Source of the DNA: an uncultured Collinsella sp.
Lineage (GTDB): Bacteria; Actinomycetota; Coriobacteriia; Coriobacteriales; Coriobacteriaceae
Assembly: GCA_900752545.1 (NCBI GenBank)
Contig: CAADVS010000094.1
Span: 1-43,847, forward strand
Reading direction: 5' to 3'
Length of the DNA: 43,847 bases
The position numbers were made by a program, and so were the translations under genes. The notes under the pieces were generated by a model that worked only from the letters and a program-made list of their open reading frames with translations, had not been told where the DNA came from and did not search any database. Positions 1-5,836 of the stretch are shown here, piece by piece. The first letter of the stretch is position 1, and every line of letters starts with the position of its first letter.

Positions 1-360
1 GAAAAGGAATTTCTCGGGGCCGCCTCTCGGCGGCCTTGCGAAAAACAAATCCAAGTTAGACCATTTCAAATGGTTCGATGTCTGCCCGGATGCGACACTG
101 AAGTAAGTGTCCATCCTCGCAGTATCCGGTTCTCAAGGTGCACGCCTGCGCTGGTTCCCGGTCCGACCGGGCCGCGCGGCAAGGAGATATATTGCCAGAC
201 CGCGAAGCCCTGTGGGACGTCAATTCCACTCTTCACAAGTCCTACACAATACATTGCTTCCTATATAAGTCATAGAAAGGCTGGTGCAGAAATACTGCAC
301 GTATCAGATGATGACCCTTCGGTTAAGAGATATATAAAGATCGGTCACCTGTAAGTGTCT
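1..360 (-). other. Hairpin-rich non-coding region, possible rRNA-type leader
   Basis: No convincing gene is seen here; open frames lack ribosome binding sites and family resemblance. The DNA is full of perfect or near-perfect hairpins: 18-35 (GGCCGCC arms, TCTC loop), 60-74 (ACCATTT arms), 88-116 (11 paired bases around one bulged C), 284-300 (GTGCAG arms) and CCCGGT/ACCGGG near 158-172. Read on the minus strand, the stretch at 129-143 is TTGAGAACCGGATA-like. This resembles the conserved box found in actinobacterial rRNA leaders and 16S-23S spacers. My inference is that a minus-strand structured transcript, perhaps an rRNA operon, begins here and continues left of the window. GTAAGTGTC occurs twice (103-111, 351-359). 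A weak promoter-like pair (TAGACA, about 17-19 bases, then TATATA) can be read on the minus strand around 331-363. Confidence 0.3.
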
Positions 361-400
361 ATCTACCCGCGCTTTTGCTATATAAACCAGCGCTTCAGAT

Positions 401-436
401 AAAAAGAGGGAGCGCCGCGCACAACGCGACACTCCC
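401..436 (-). terminator. Rho-independent terminator of infC-rpmI-rplT
   Basis: On the minus strand a 12-bp stem (positions 425-436 with 408-419, including two G-U pairs) closes a five-base loop and is followed by UCUUUUU (407-401). It lies 22 bases after the rplT stop codon and is the natural end of the ribosomal operon. Confidence 0.92.
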
Positions 437-457
437 CTAGCGATTCAAGAGAATCTA

Positions 458-817
458 TTAGGCCTCGAGAGCCTTCTTGGCGATGGTAGCCAGCTCGTTG
501 AAGGACTCGATGTCCTCGTAAGCCATCTGAGCCAGGACCTTGCGGTCGAGCTCGATGCCGGCAACCTTCAGGCCGTGCATGAACTGAGAGTAAGAGATGT
601 CGTTCAGGCGAGCAGCAGCGTTGATACGAGTGATCCAGAGAGAACGGATCTCGCGCTTCTTGTTGCGGCGATCACGATACTGATACTGCAGGGAGTGCTG
701 GACCTGCTCTTTAGCATGCTTGTAAGTACGCGAAGCGGCACCGTAGTAACCCTTCGCACGATGCATAACGGTACGGCGCTTCTTCTTGGCGGCAACAGCG
801 CGCTTAATACGTGCCAT
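458..817 (-). CDS. rplT: 50S ribosomal protein L20
   Basis: L20 is an early-assembly protein that binds 23S rRNA in the large ribosomal subunit and, in many bacteria, represses its own operon by binding the mRNA leader. The 119-residue product has the usual length. It shows the basic N-terminal tail (MARIKRAVAAKKKRR), the RAKGYYGAASRTYK segment, and the globular C-terminal part with RRNKKREIRSLWI and NDISYSQFMHGLK, all typical of L20. It is the last gene of infC-rpmI-rplT, 46 bases after rpmI, and is followed by a strong terminator. The leader upstream of infC could be its feedback target. Identification is secure. Confidence 0.98.
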   Translation of the reverse strand: MARIKRAVAAKKKRRTVMHRAKGYYGAASRTYKHAKEQVQHSLQYQYRDRRNKKREIRSLWITRINAAARLNDISYSQFMHGLKVAGIELDRKVLAQMAYEDIESFNELATIAKKALEA

Positions 818-863
818 GTTCTATCAACTCCTAGACGGTAAAACGAAAAACGGGAACGCGAAC

Positions 864-1055
864 TTAGGCGAGACGCGACTTGATGACCTTGCGGTCGGCA
901 GCGGCGATCTCGGTCTCCTGACGGAAGCCACGCTTACGCTTGGTGGACTTCTTGCTCAGGATGTGGCTCTTGAAAGCCTTGGCGCGCATAAGCTTGCCGG
1001 TACCAGTCTTGCGGAAACGCTTCTTGGTGCCGCTGTGGGACTTCATCTTAGGCAT
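864..1055 (-). CDS. rpmI: 50S ribosomal protein L35
   Basis: L35 is a small basic protein of the large ribosomal subunit. The product is 63 residues, the normal size. It starts MPKMKSHSGTKKRFRKTGTGK and contains KSHILSKKSTKRKRGFR, the diagnostic L35 pattern. It sits between infC (32-base gap) and rplT (46-base gap) in the universally conserved infC-rpmI-rplT order. A ribosome binding site (AAGGAG) precedes the ATG at 1055. It is presumably co-regulated with IF3 and L20. Confidence 0.97.
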   Translation of the reverse strand: MPKMKSHSGTKKRFRKTGTGKLMRAKAFKSHILSKKSTKRKRGFRQETEIAAADRKVIKSRLA

Positions 1056-1087
1056 GAAATACTCCTTAATCGGTTACAGAACACTAG

Positions 1088-1642
1088 TTACTTGGTATCG
1101 CTTGCCGCTTTATCCTCATCGAAGGCGCCCTTAATCGGGGCGAGCAGCATAAGCATGTTACGGCCTTCCATCTTAGGCTTGGACTCGACCGTAGCGTAAG
1201 GCTTGAGATCCTCGGCGAGTCGCTCGAGAACGTTAAGGCCCTGCTCCGGGTGAGCCATCTCACGGCCGCGGAACATGATGGTGATCTTAACGCGTGCGCC
1301 CTTCTTGAGGAAACGCAGAACGTGGCCCTTCTTGGTCTCGTAGTCGCCAACGTCGATCTTGGGTCGGAACTTCATTTCCTTGACCTCGACCTTGGACTGG
1401 TTCTTACGAGCAGCCTTGGCCTTCATGGCCTGCTGGTACTTGAACTTACCGTAGTCCATGACCTTGCAGACCGGCGGCTCCGCGTTGGGAGCGATCTCGA
1501 CTAGGTCGAGACCCTGATCGTCGGCGACGCGCTGGGCATCGCGGATGGCGAACAGGCCGAGCTGAGAGCCATCGACGCCAATCAAACGGCACGAAGATGC
1601 AGTGATCTCGTCGTTGATGCGGGTGTCATCAGACTTAGCTAT
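1088..1642 (-). CDS. infC: Translation initiation factor IF-3, probable AUA start
   Basis: IF3 binds the 30S subunit, prevents premature 50S joining and proofreads start-codon choice. The product shows RINDEI near the N-terminus, the linker region, and the C-terminal domain with VKEMKFRPKIDVGDYETK and KITIMFRGREM. An in-frame ATG exists at 1657-1655, but it overlaps a GGAGG (1655-1651) and has only the terminator U-tract and leader upstream. That GGAGG sits eight bases before an in-frame ATA at 1642-1640, so AUA is the better start (184 residues). Non-AUG starts (AUU, AUC, AUA) are a known feature of infC and let IF3 repress its own synthesis. If the ATG is used instead, the protein gains five residues. 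Confidence 0.93.
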   Translation of the reverse strand: MAKSDDTRINDEITASSCRLIGVDGSQLGLFAIRDAQRVADDQGLDLVEIAPNAEPPVCKVMDYGKFKYQQAMKAKAARKNQSKVEVKEMKFRPKIDVGDYETKKGHVLRFLKKGARVKITIMFRGREMAHPEQGLNVLERLAEDLKPYATVESKPKMEGRNMLMLLAPIKGAFDEDKAASDTK

Positions 1643-1818
1643 TTTCCCTACCTCCATTCATAAAAAAATAACCCGGCGCTTCTCAGCAACCAGGTCATAC
1701 ACATAGACTTCCTCGATTTGAGGAAGGGAATCTAAGTTGTATGACCAGTCAGCTGCTCATTGGCGCCAAAAGGTGGGAGCCCTCGGGTTCCTCTTTAGGG
1801 CATTGTGGGAACAACGCC
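1643..1818 (-). promoter_or_regulatory. L20-type attenuator leader of infC operon
   Basis: The minus-strand leader has two mutually exclusive folds. Fold one is a long hairpin: GTATGACC (1739-1746) pairs with 1693-1700, TCTA (1731-1734) with 1704-1707, and GAGGAAG (1720-1726) with CTTCCTC (1708-1714). Fold two is an intrinsic terminator, ACCUGG...CCGGGU (1695-1690 with 1676-1671), with an inner UGCU/AGCG stem capped by GAGA and followed by seven U. The two folds compete for bases 1693-1695. Leaders of this operon in Firmicutes are known to be attenuated by L20; the same role here is inferred from architecture, not from sequence match. Confidence 0.7.
1662..1695 (-). terminator. Attenuator terminator just upstream of infC
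   Basis: A 10-bp interrupted stem (1690-1695/1671-1676 plus an inner 4-bp stem) with a GNRA-type GAGA loop is followed on the minus strand by UUUUUUU (1668-1662). It ends only about 20 bases before the proposed AUA start, so it is an attenuator inside the leader rather than the end of another gene. Confidence 0.8.
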
Positions 1819-1824
1819 TTGCGA

Positions 1825-1833
1825 ATAATAACA
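1825..1833 (-). promoter_or_regulatory. Extended -10 promoter candidate for infC operon
   Basis: The minus strand reads TGTTATTAT (1833-1825): a TG one base upstream of TATTAT, an extended -10. No good -35 is visible at 16-18 bases. A start near 1818 would give a leader of about 175 bases that contains the whole attenuator. Confidence 0.4.
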
Positions 1834-1859
1834 CGTACAGCGCATTATCACATTACGTA

Positions 1860-1927
1860 CACGAAAAAGGGGGCCACAACCCCCTCAAAGCGCAGGTGCA
1901 TGTATGGTGCCCGAGGCGAGACTCGAA
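1860..1927. repeat. Truncated second copy of tRNA-Leu 3' end plus terminator
   Basis: This stretch repeats 2043-2111 almost exactly. It comprises a GGGGG/CCCCC terminator hairpin, a short variable spacer, and the last 19 bases of tRNA-Leu with CCA (1907-1927). Beyond 1927 the similarity stops and the tRNA body is missing. The following 1928-2042 instead holds palindromes: CGAAGCCC/GGGCTTCG at 1942-1958 and AAACAGGCC/GGCCTGTTT at 1990-2010. Duplicated tRNA 3' ends arise from integration of mobile elements (att sites) or from decay of a duplicated tRNA gene. No integrase is nearby, so the origin is open. Confidence 0.75.
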
Positions 1928-2042
1928 GGGCCTTCGCTTCGCGAAGCCCCGGGCTTCGGACGCGCGGCGCCCTCGCCACGCGCCGCTACAAACAGGCCGC
2001 AGGCCTGTTTGCTTAACGCTTCGCGCGCTCACGCGAGTTCGG

Positions 2043-2111
2043 CACGAAAAAGGGGGCCGCAACCCCCTTGAACGCTCACTTGCATGTATGGTGCCCGAGG
2101 CGAGACTCGAA
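2043..2111. repeat. Intact partner of the tRNA-Leu 3' repeat
   Basis: Direct-repeat partner of 1860-1927, 183 bases away. It contains the terminator of the functional tRNA-Leu and the tRNA 3' portion through the T-arm. Confidence 0.75.
2047..2069 (-). terminator. Terminator of tRNA-Leu
   Basis: On the minus strand AAGGGGG...CCCCCUU (2069-2050) forms a seven-pair stem continued by UUU, ending about 20 bases after the tRNA 3' end. A near-identical hairpin at 1864-1885 belongs to the truncated copy. Confidence 0.8.
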
Positions 2112-2175
2112 CTCGCACGTTGTTGCCAACGGTGGATTTTGAGTCCACTGCGTCTGCCAATTCCGCCACTCGGGC
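2089..2175 (-). tRNA. tRNA-Leu (anticodon CAA)
   Basis: The minus-strand transcript is an 87-base class II tRNA. GCCCGAG (2175-2169) pairs with CUCGGGC, and the D-arm has the AAUUGGCAGACGC pattern. The anticodon stem GUGGA/UCCAC carries the loop CUCAAAA with anticodon CAA. A long variable arm (CGUUGGCAACAACG) and a T-arm with GUUCGAGUC follow. The discriminator is A (2092) and CCA is genome-encoded (2091-2089). It reads UUG leucine codons. Confidence 0.96.
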
Positions 2176-2214
2176 ACGTAATGCGTGAGTTAGTTTATCA
2201 CAGCTTTCTACCGA

Positions 2215-3648
2215 TTAGTCCGAAAATGGAACTTCGAGCATTTCGATAAGTTCGACTGTGCGGAGCATCTCGCGCTGACGGCATCCGCGACCGTCGACCG
2301 AAGCCTCACCCATCTGGTTATCGTAAGGGTCCTCGCGCATGCCGTCGAAAGAGGGCTCAAACTCTGCCTGGAATCGATTGTTGGCCACCATACGCCACGG
2401 GTCGAGATTGCCAAAGTAGTGACGGCGGCGCCACTCCTCCCCCATCCTGCGAGCAGAAGATCCAAATGACACGTCGGCGTTGAGCCAACCGGTCTGCGGC
2501 GTATAGAACTCTGCCCAGTCGTGCGACCCCACCGAATCGGGCGCAACGTACAGGCCGCTCTGCCAACGGGCAGGCACGCCCGCGATACGGCACATGGTGA
2601 TAAACGTGAGCGCCATAACGCCGCAATCGCCGCGGAGCGAATGCGCGCAGTCATCGGCAATAGATCCCAAAAGCAAGTACGGCGGCTGATAGCGATAGTC
2701 GATATGCTGCGTCAGATAATCATAGATAGCACGGGCGCGATCGAGCGGATCCACGAGTCCGTCAACAACACCGGCCGTCAGCTGCTGCAGATACGGCGTG
2801 AATGCAATGTGCGGACGGTCCTCGGAAATATCCTCGGGCAGAGGCGCGTCCATACGCGGATGAACCGGAAGTATGCCACCGTAGACATCACAATAAGCAG
2901 CATCGATGTGATAACGATAAGTCACCGAGAATGAGCGCTCGCTCGAAGAAGACCACGAGGCGGTACGCGCCGAAGCGTTCGCGGGAGCAACAGCACCCTC
3001 CGGCGTCATGTCGAGAATCTCGACCTGAGACTGTTGGCGGCAGGTGGCGGCTACGGGAAGCCAAGCGCGAACGGTCTCCCCCTCTAGAGCGCCGGGGACA
3101 GACAAGGACGCCTTAAGCGTAATAACGCGAGTCAATCCGTTTTGTGACTCCATCTCCTTGAGCATCTCGTTGCGCAGTGCAATTCCGTCCGTAGGATCGG
3201 GACGCATGCCGGGAACCTCTTTGGGATATACGCGAAGCGAATCGAGGAAGTTGTCGAGAACGAACAGCTCGCCATCGATAAAGCGCCAGTCAATACGCTT
3301 ACGGTCAATCAGATCGTCAAACTGCTCCTCGGTAAACCCAGGCCACTCCTCGCGGATCATCGCAATAGCTCGATCGCGCGACACCGAAAAATGAAGCGGC
3401 GTCTCAAGCATGCGATACCGCTCGGCACGAACGCAGGCAGCAAGCGAGGGATCGGGATCTTGGGCAAGTAGGCGGTCGCAAGCCTCAATAGCCTGCGAAA
3501 GATACCCCGCGTCCTTTAAACGCAGAATCTCGGGTGGCAAGCCAACATCTAGAAAACGGAAGTCATTACAGCAAACATCAACAGAGCAACCAACAGGACC
3601 CTCGTCAATAACCTTCCCATCCGAAGGCAACACATTAACAACAGCCAT
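2215..3648 (-). CDS. Transglutaminase-like domain protein
   Basis: The 477-residue product carries a transglutaminase/papain-like fold in its C-terminal half. The triad is visible as Cys in RGDCGVMAL (about residue 340), His in GSHDWAEFY (about 374) and Asp in LNADVSFG (about 390). Members of this superfamily act as proteases, amidases or cross-linkers; the substrate here is unknown. The N-terminal 300 residues have no signal peptide or membrane segment and include a Cys-containing start (VGCSVDVCC), so a cytoplasmic location is likely. I chose the ATG at 3648 because GGAG lies seven bases upstream; the in-frame GTG at 3666 has no ribosome binding site. It is a single gene, 39 bases downstream of tRNA-Leu in map terms. 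The function call is structural only. Confidence 0.85.
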   Translation of the reverse strand: MAVVNVLPSDGKVIDEGPVGCSVDVCCNDFRFLDVGLPPEILRLKDAGYLSQAIEACDRLLAQDPDPSLAACVRAERYRMLETPLHFSVSRDRAIAMIREEWPGFTEEQFDDLIDRKRIDWRFIDGELFVLDNFLDSLRVYPKEVPGMRPDPTDGIALRNEMLKEMESQNGLTRVITLKASLSVPGALEGETVRAWLPVAATCRQQSQVEILDMTPEGAVAPANASARTASWSSSSERSFSVTYRYHIDAAYCDVYGGILPVHPRMDAPLPEDISEDRPHIAFTPYLQQLTAGVVDGLVDPLDRARAIYDYLTQHIDYRYQPPYLLLGSIADDCAHSLRGDCGVMALTFITMCRIAGVPARWQSGLYVAPDSVGSHDWAEFYTPQTGWLNADVSFGSSARRMGEEWRRRHYFGNLDPWRMVANNRFQAEFEPSFDGMREDPYDNQMGEASVDGRGCRQREMLRTVELIEMLEVPFSD

Positions 3649-3756
3649 ACTAAAACTCCAAGTCACTAGAACGCTTGAAGTCCATTGTAGCGAGATAAAA
3701 AAGAAAGCCCCAATAAAGGAACTCTCAACACCGATAAACGGTACCTATAAAAAATG

Positions 3757-3845
3757 AATTCAGCCCAGTAACCCTGTAGCGAGTTAACAAAGGAGGCCCC
3801 GTTTCCCCGGAGCTGATTCCGTCGCGCGACTTCTGGCAAAGCCAG
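3757..3845. repeat. Half copy of a hairpin repeat element
   Basis: This is an imperfect direct repeat of 3856-3942. Both start AATTCAG, continue with GTAACCCTG, GTTAA and a GGCCCCGT-type block, and end in a CTGGC/GCCAG mini-hairpin (ACTTCTGGC, then AAAGCCAG). The right arm of the element is missing in this copy. The block at 3792-3808 is a perfect 17-base inverted match to 3966-3982 of the other copy. Confidence 0.75.
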
Positions 3846-3855
3846 TAGCCATCTT

Positions 3856-4000
3856 AATTCAGACTCGTAACCCTGCGGCGTTAAACGAAGGAAGCCCCGT
3901 CCCCCGGAACTGTTTCCTTGGTGCGACTTCTGGCGAAGCCAGGTGAGCGCAAAGGAAACAGCGTAGGGGAAACGGGGCCTCCGGCGGGAAGTTAAACCGC
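3856..4000. repeat. Full copy of a long-hairpin repeat element
   Basis: The element folds as one interrupted hairpin. GGAAGCCCCGT-CCCC (3890-3905) pairs with 3966-3982, CTGTTTCC (3910-3917) pairs with GGAAACAG (3954-3961), and CTGGC-GAA-GCCAG (3930-3942) forms the tip. It lies directly after the fba stop codon on the minus strand, so its RNA would form a large 3'-UTR stem, possibly a terminator or stabiliser. There is no open reading frame. It looks like a MITE or REP-type intergenic element; mobility is not shown. Together with the half copy it fills most of the 355-base gap between fba and the transglutaminase gene. Confidence 0.75.
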
Positions 4001-4003
4001 TAC

Positions 4004-4870
4004 TTACGCCTTGTTGACGGAGCCAAACTCCTCCATGAGCTCCTTGGTGCGGGCAACGATGTTGTCGCGACCAGGCTTGAGGAGCTTACGGGGGTCAAAG
4101 CCCTTGCCCTGCTGATCCTTGCCGGCCTCGATGTACTCGCGAACACCCTTGGCGAAGACGAGCTGCAGATCGGTGTTGACGTTGATCTTGGAGATACCCA
4201 GGGAGATGGCCTTCTTGATCTGATCCTCGGGGATGCCGGTGCCACCGTGCAGGACGAGGGGCAGGTCGCCGGTCTGAGCCTTGATCTCGCCCAGGCGCTC
4301 GAAGGAAAGGCCAGCCCAGTCGGCAGGGTACACGCCGTGGATGTTGCCGATACCGCAAGCGAGGAAGTCAACGCCCAGGTCAGCAATCTGCTTGCACTCA
4401 GCAGGATCAGCGAGCTCGCCGCTGGAGGTCACGCCGTCCTCGGTGCCGCCGATGCCGCCGACCTCGGCCTCGATGGACATGCCCTTGGAGTGGGCAAGCT
4501 CAACGAGCTCCTTGGTGCGGTCGAGGTTAAGCTGGAAGGTCTCCTCGTGAGAGCCGTCATACATGATGGACGTGAAGCCGGCCTCGATGCACTTGAAGCA
4601 GTCCTCGTAAGAACCGTGATCGAGGTGAAGGGCGACGGGAACGGTAACGCCCGTGGCCTCGACGGCAGCCTTGACCATGTCGGCGCAGACCTTGAAACCG
4701 CCCATCCACTTAGCGGCACCAGCGGTGCACTGAAGGATCAGCGGAGACTTGGCCTCCTCGGCGGCCTGGAGAATAGCCAGGGTCCACTCGAGGTTGTTGG
4801 TGTTGAAGGCACCGAGACCGTACTTGCCGGCTTCGGCCTTCTTGAGCATGTCTGCTGCGTTGACGAGCAT
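4004..4870 (-). CDS. fba: Class II fructose-1,6-bisphosphate aldolase
   Basis: This zinc-dependent enzyme splits fructose-1,6-bisphosphate into dihydroxyacetone phosphate and glyceraldehyde-3-phosphate in cytoplasmic glycolysis, and runs in reverse in gluconeogenesis. The 288-residue length is typical. Visible class II features are LHLDHGSYED (catalytic Asp and zinc His), EAEVGGIGGTEDG (zinc Glu region), LPLVLHGGTGIPEDQI (zinc His and phosphate loop) and INVNTDLQL. I chose the ATG at 4870, whose MLVNAADML matches the family start and which has AGGAGG eight bases upstream. In-frame upstream codons would add an implausible 89-residue tail across the promoter. The gene is monocistronic by spacing, with its own promoter candidate. 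Confidence 0.96.
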   Translation of the reverse strand: MLVNAADMLKKAEAGKYGLGAFNTNNLEWTLAILQAAEEAKSPLILQCTAGAAKWMGGFKVCADMVKAAVEATGVTVPVALHLDHGSYEDCFKCIEAGFTSIMYDGSHEETFQLNLDRTKELVELAHSKGMSIEAEVGGIGGTEDGVTSSGELADPAECKQIADLGVDFLACGIGNIHGVYPADWAGLSFERLGEIKAQTGDLPLVLHGGTGIPEDQIKKAISLGISKINVNTDLQLVFAKGVREYIEAGKDQQGKGFDPRKLLKPGRDNIVARTKELMEEFGSVNKA

Positions 4871-4910
4871 AAAAGAAACCTCCTGTAAGGTTGCTCCGAT
4901 AACGCCTGAG

Positions 4911-4918
4911 ATTTTACC
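4911..4918 (-). promoter_or_regulatory. Extended -10 promoter candidate for fba
   Basis: The minus strand reads TGGTAAAAT, with -10 TAAAAT at 4916-4911 and a TG extension. A weak TTTATG lies about 16 bases upstream. A start near 4904 would give a leader of roughly 34 bases. Confidence 0.5.
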
Positions 4919-5064
4919 ACGACATACCCGAGCATAAACGTTCGTTTGTTCACGAATACCATCCGATTGGACAAATTTTGACCGTTTGCCCCACAGAATC
5001 GACCCACTGGGGAAAATAGCTTGACGATTGAGCGGTCTTCGTGGTTCGACAGACGGCTTCGAGC

Positions 5065-5754
5065 CTACATCTGCATAAACGGGTTCTGCATAAGTTCGCG
5101 CGCCATCGTGGTCGAATCGCCATGGCCCGTCAAGCAAACGGTATCGGGCGGAAGCATCTTGGCAAGTTTGGAGAGCGAGCGCATAATCGCCGCCTCGTCA
5201 CCGCCGGAAAGATCGGTACGACCGTGGCTGCCCGGGAAAAGCGTGTCGCCCACAAAGGCGATGTTCCCCTGCTCGGTCGCGGCGAACAGGACGATGCCGC
5301 CCGGCGTATGCCCCGGCGCCTCGATCACCTGCAGGCAGACGTCGCCCACCTCGATTGTATCGCCCTCGGCAAGCAAACGCGTCGGCTCACCCGGATCGGG
5401 CGTCTCGATACCCCACATGGCGCGCTGCTCCTCGATATTTGCGCGAGGTACCGTCACGTCCTTAGCGCACAACTCATATAGTGCGCTGTCGCCAACGACA
5501 GCTCGAACCCCGGCAACCCCGCCAACATGGTCGGCATGACCGTGCGTGCAGACAGAGCCGAGTACGCGCACCTCGGGATGCGCGGTGCGGATATGCTCCA
5601 CAAGACGCTCGCCCTCCCACGCCGGATCGACGATTAAGCACTCGTCATTCGAAATCACGGCGTAGCTGTTGGTCTGAATCGGGCCGTTGACGAGCGCCTC
5701 AATCGAAGCCGCGGCTCGGGGTGTCAGGTCCAAAGTCATATCGTCCACGCGCAT
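5065..5754 (-). CDS. Metallo-beta-lactamase-fold hydrolase (glyoxalase II-like)
   Basis: The 229-residue product has the MBL-fold metal motif THGHADH (about residues 69-75), followed by GHTPGG, GDTLFPGSHGRTD and a C-terminal LTGHGD, as in hydroxyacylglutathione hydrolase-type proteins. Such enzymes hydrolyse thioesters such as S-lactoylglutathione or related thiols; the true substrate is not evident, and Coriobacteriia do not obviously make glutathione. It follows rel in the recJ-rel-MBL order seen in many Gram-positives. A perfect hairpin with U-rich tail separates it from rel. Start choice: AAGGAGG lies only two bases before the ATG at 5754 but eight before the in-frame GTG at 5748, so the real start may be 5748. 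Confidence 0.9.
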   Translation of the reverse strand: MRVDDMTLDLTPRAAASIEALVNGPIQTNSYAVISNDECLIVDPAWEGERLVEHIRTAHPEVRVLGSVCTHGHADHVGGVAGVRAVVGDSALYELCAKDVTVPRANIEEQRAMWGIETPDPGEPTRLLAEGDTIEVGDVCLQVIEAPGHTPGGIVLFAATEQGNIAFVGDTLFPGSHGRTDLSGGDEAAIMRSLSKLAKMLPPDTVCLTGHGDSTTMARELMQNPFMQM

Positions 5755-5764
5755 ACCCTCCTTC

Positions 5765-5802
5765 TAAAATACGCTCGAGGCACCAAACGATGCCTCGAAC
5801 GT
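5765..5802 (-). terminator. Intrinsic terminator between rel and the MBL gene
   Basis: On the minus strand TCGAGGCA/TGCCTCGA (5775-5782 with 5791-5798), extended by three more pairs after one mismatch, is followed by UAUUUU. It lies directly before the ribosome binding site of the MBL gene, so it may partly terminate rel transcripts or attenuate the downstream gene. Confidence 0.6.
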
Positions 5803-5836
5803 AACCAATATCTATGATGCTGAGAGGCTCTCGCAC

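Noticed and set aside
66..354. Short open frames on both strands near the left edge
   Set aside because: They coincide with perfect hairpins and have no ribosome binding site, and codon usage does not favour GC third positions.
1737..2249. Possible 170-codon plus-strand gene
   Set aside because: It would run through the infC leader, two terminators and the tRNA-Leu gene.
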